A stretch of 64,000 nucleotides of DNA, from the NCBI GenBank assembly GCA_905182035.1, contig CAJIZL010000013.1, positions 1 through 64,000 on the forward strand, given 5' to 3'. This DNA is from Oceanospirillaceae bacterium ASP10-02a. Lineage in GTDB: Bacteria > Pseudomonadota > Gammaproteobacteria > Pseudomonadales > Balneatricaceae. Numbering within the stretch: position 1 is the stretch's first letter; each line of letters begins with the position of its first letter. Shown one piece after another: positions 63,278 through 64,000 of the stretch. The notes under the pieces were generated by a model. That model did no database searches. It was not told where the DNA came from and saw nothing but the letters and a program-made list of their open reading frames with translations. A program made the translations under genes and the position numbers.

Positions 63278-64000
63278 TTAATTGTTACCTTTCTTTAGTA
63301 CGGCTACGTGTGGACTCAGTAACACTTCAGTATCCGTCCAGAGAGTCTGAAAATCCTCTGGCGTTTTATAGTCGATCATATTGCGCAGAGGACCAAGATC
63401 TTTCAAAAAGGCTTCGTCCTGAAGAATTCGACCAACCAAATTTCGAAGTTTGACAAGCACATCATCGGGAGTTCCTGCCGGAGCTGCAAGGCCTCCCCAA
63501 CCAAGAACCGCTGAACCCCAACCGATTTCAAGACCTACTTCCTTTGTTGTGGCAAGATCTGGAGCAAGCGGATGGGGGCTATCACTCAGTAGAACCAAAT
63601 GTTTGAGCTGACCTTCCATGATCTGAGTAGCCGGAACTATACCAACTGATATATCCAGTGAACCATTTAGAAGACCAGTCATGTTGTCACTCATGCATCC
63701 TCCACTGTTTGGGATAGAATTGAATTTAAGTCCAGCTACGCGCATAAATTGTTCACCTACAAGACGTGGCACCGATTGCGGTGCGCAAACGCCGAAGTTA
63801 AGTGTGCGGCTTTCTTGCTTTGACCAATCAATAAATTCAAGCATAGTATTAGCGGGATGGCTTTTTGAGACCGTCATTGTGAACGGAATTGCCATGACTC
63901 CAGAAATAGGCGTAAAATCATTGTTGTCATATGGTAGTGACGGATCGAATAGTTTACCCGCGATCTGGGGAGCGACCCAATTATTGACCAAAGTATAGCC
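63278..64000 (-). CDS. tctC: TTT-family periplasmic binding protein TctC (N-terminus outside window)
   Basis: Bug/TctC solute receptor. The frame is open to the window end, so the signal peptide and start are missing. Visible: LPYDNNDFTPISGVMAIPFTMTVSKSHP, GLLNGSLDISVG, VVLLSD-type region HLVLLSDSPHPLAPDLATTKEVGLEI, and GGLAAPAGTPDDVLVKLRNLV near the C-terminus, all typical. Ligands are usually small carboxylates; unknown here. 56 bp upstream of tctB. Confidence 0.93.
   Translation of the reverse strand, partial: GYTLVNNWVAPQIAGKLFDPSLPYDNNDFTPISGVMAIPFTMTVSKSHPANTMLEFIDWSKQESRTLNFGVCAPQSVPRLVGEQFMRVAGLKFNSIPNSGGCMSDNMTGLLNGSLDISVGIVPATQIMEGQLKHLVLLSDSPHPLAPDLATTKEVGLEIGWGSAVLGWGGLAAPAGTPDDVLVKLRNLVGRILQDEAFLKDLGPLRNMIDYKTPEDFQTLWTDTEVLLSPHVAVLKKGNN

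Noticed and set aside
1-64000. CRISPR array, tRNA, rRNA, insertion sequence or prophage
   Set aside because: No regularly spaced repeats, no tRNA-like cloverleaf noticed, and no transposase, integrase or phage structural protein in any frame.

Overview
The window looks like chromosomal DNA of a free-living, probably marine gammaproteobacterium, at a guess from the Oceanospirillales/Pseudomonadales side; I cannot fix the genus. The evidence is the gene order tolA-tolB-pal-cpoB, the group bepA-tusA-perM-bcp-bamC, a moderate-to-low GC content with many TTA/TTG leucine codons, a long-form purC, and catabolic genes for osmolytes typical of salt-water bacteria (ectoine, beta-alanine). I found no rRNA, tRNA, CRISPR array, prophage or insertion-sequence transposase.

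Layout. 1-4.7 kb: end of tolA, then tolB, pal, cpoB (cell-envelope Tol-Pal system) and nadA. 4.7-9.4 kb: bepA, tusA, perM, bcp and bamC, mostly envelope and housekeeping genes. 9.5-13.6 kb: a D-2-hydroxyacid dehydrogenase, a PCu(A)C copper chaperone, 5-formyl-THF cyclo-ligase, beta carbonic anhydrase and a GNAT acetyltransferase, with two unusually long intergenic regions. 13.8-19.3 kb (minus strand): an enolase-superfamily acid-sugar dehydratase and a compact sulfate-activation operon, cysD-cysNC-cysQ, in which CysD carries an unrecognised N-terminal domain of about 200 residues. 19.4-22.5 kb: kynA-kynU tryptophan catabolism with a divergent LysR gene. 22.6-24.6 kb: purC and dapA. 24.8-41 kb: a mixed region with a nucleobase permease and GntR regulator, ogt, GSTs, DMT transporters, a FAD oxidoreductase/GlxA-type regulator/aminotransferase group, an ABC exporter, an MFS carrier, maiA with a MarR regulator, a DUF2164 gene broken by an in-frame stop, and chaC.

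41.4-57.9 kb is a nitrogen-compound catabolic region. A plus-strand DMT exporter/2,3-diaminopropionate ammonia-lyase/M24 hydrolase set is followed by a LysR gene divergent from a beta-alanine-type pathway (omega-aminotransferase, then methylmalonate/malonate-semialdehyde dehydrogenase). After two small HlyU- and TfoX-like genes comes a minus-strand ectoine-degradation operon (gntR-doeA-doeB and a DoeD-like aminotransferase) with a 16-bp palindromic operator upstream. Next are an oxoprolinase-type ATPase with a 4Fe-4S protein, a divergent 3-hydroxyisobutyrate-type dehydrogenase and a malyl-CoA lyase. These would feed amino groups, semialdehydes and malyl-CoA or glyoxylate into central metabolism.

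59.6-64.0 kb (minus strand): a tripartite tricarboxylate transporter (tctC partial, tctB, tctA) followed by a cytoplasmic sulfatase. Leucine codon use here looks different from the flanking genes, so it may be acquired. The most unusual observations are the CysD fusion, the transporter-sulfatase operon, the ATPase/Fe-S pair, the interrupted DUF2164 gene, and several strong palindromes, especially the 40-nt one upstream of the malyl-CoA lyase gene.
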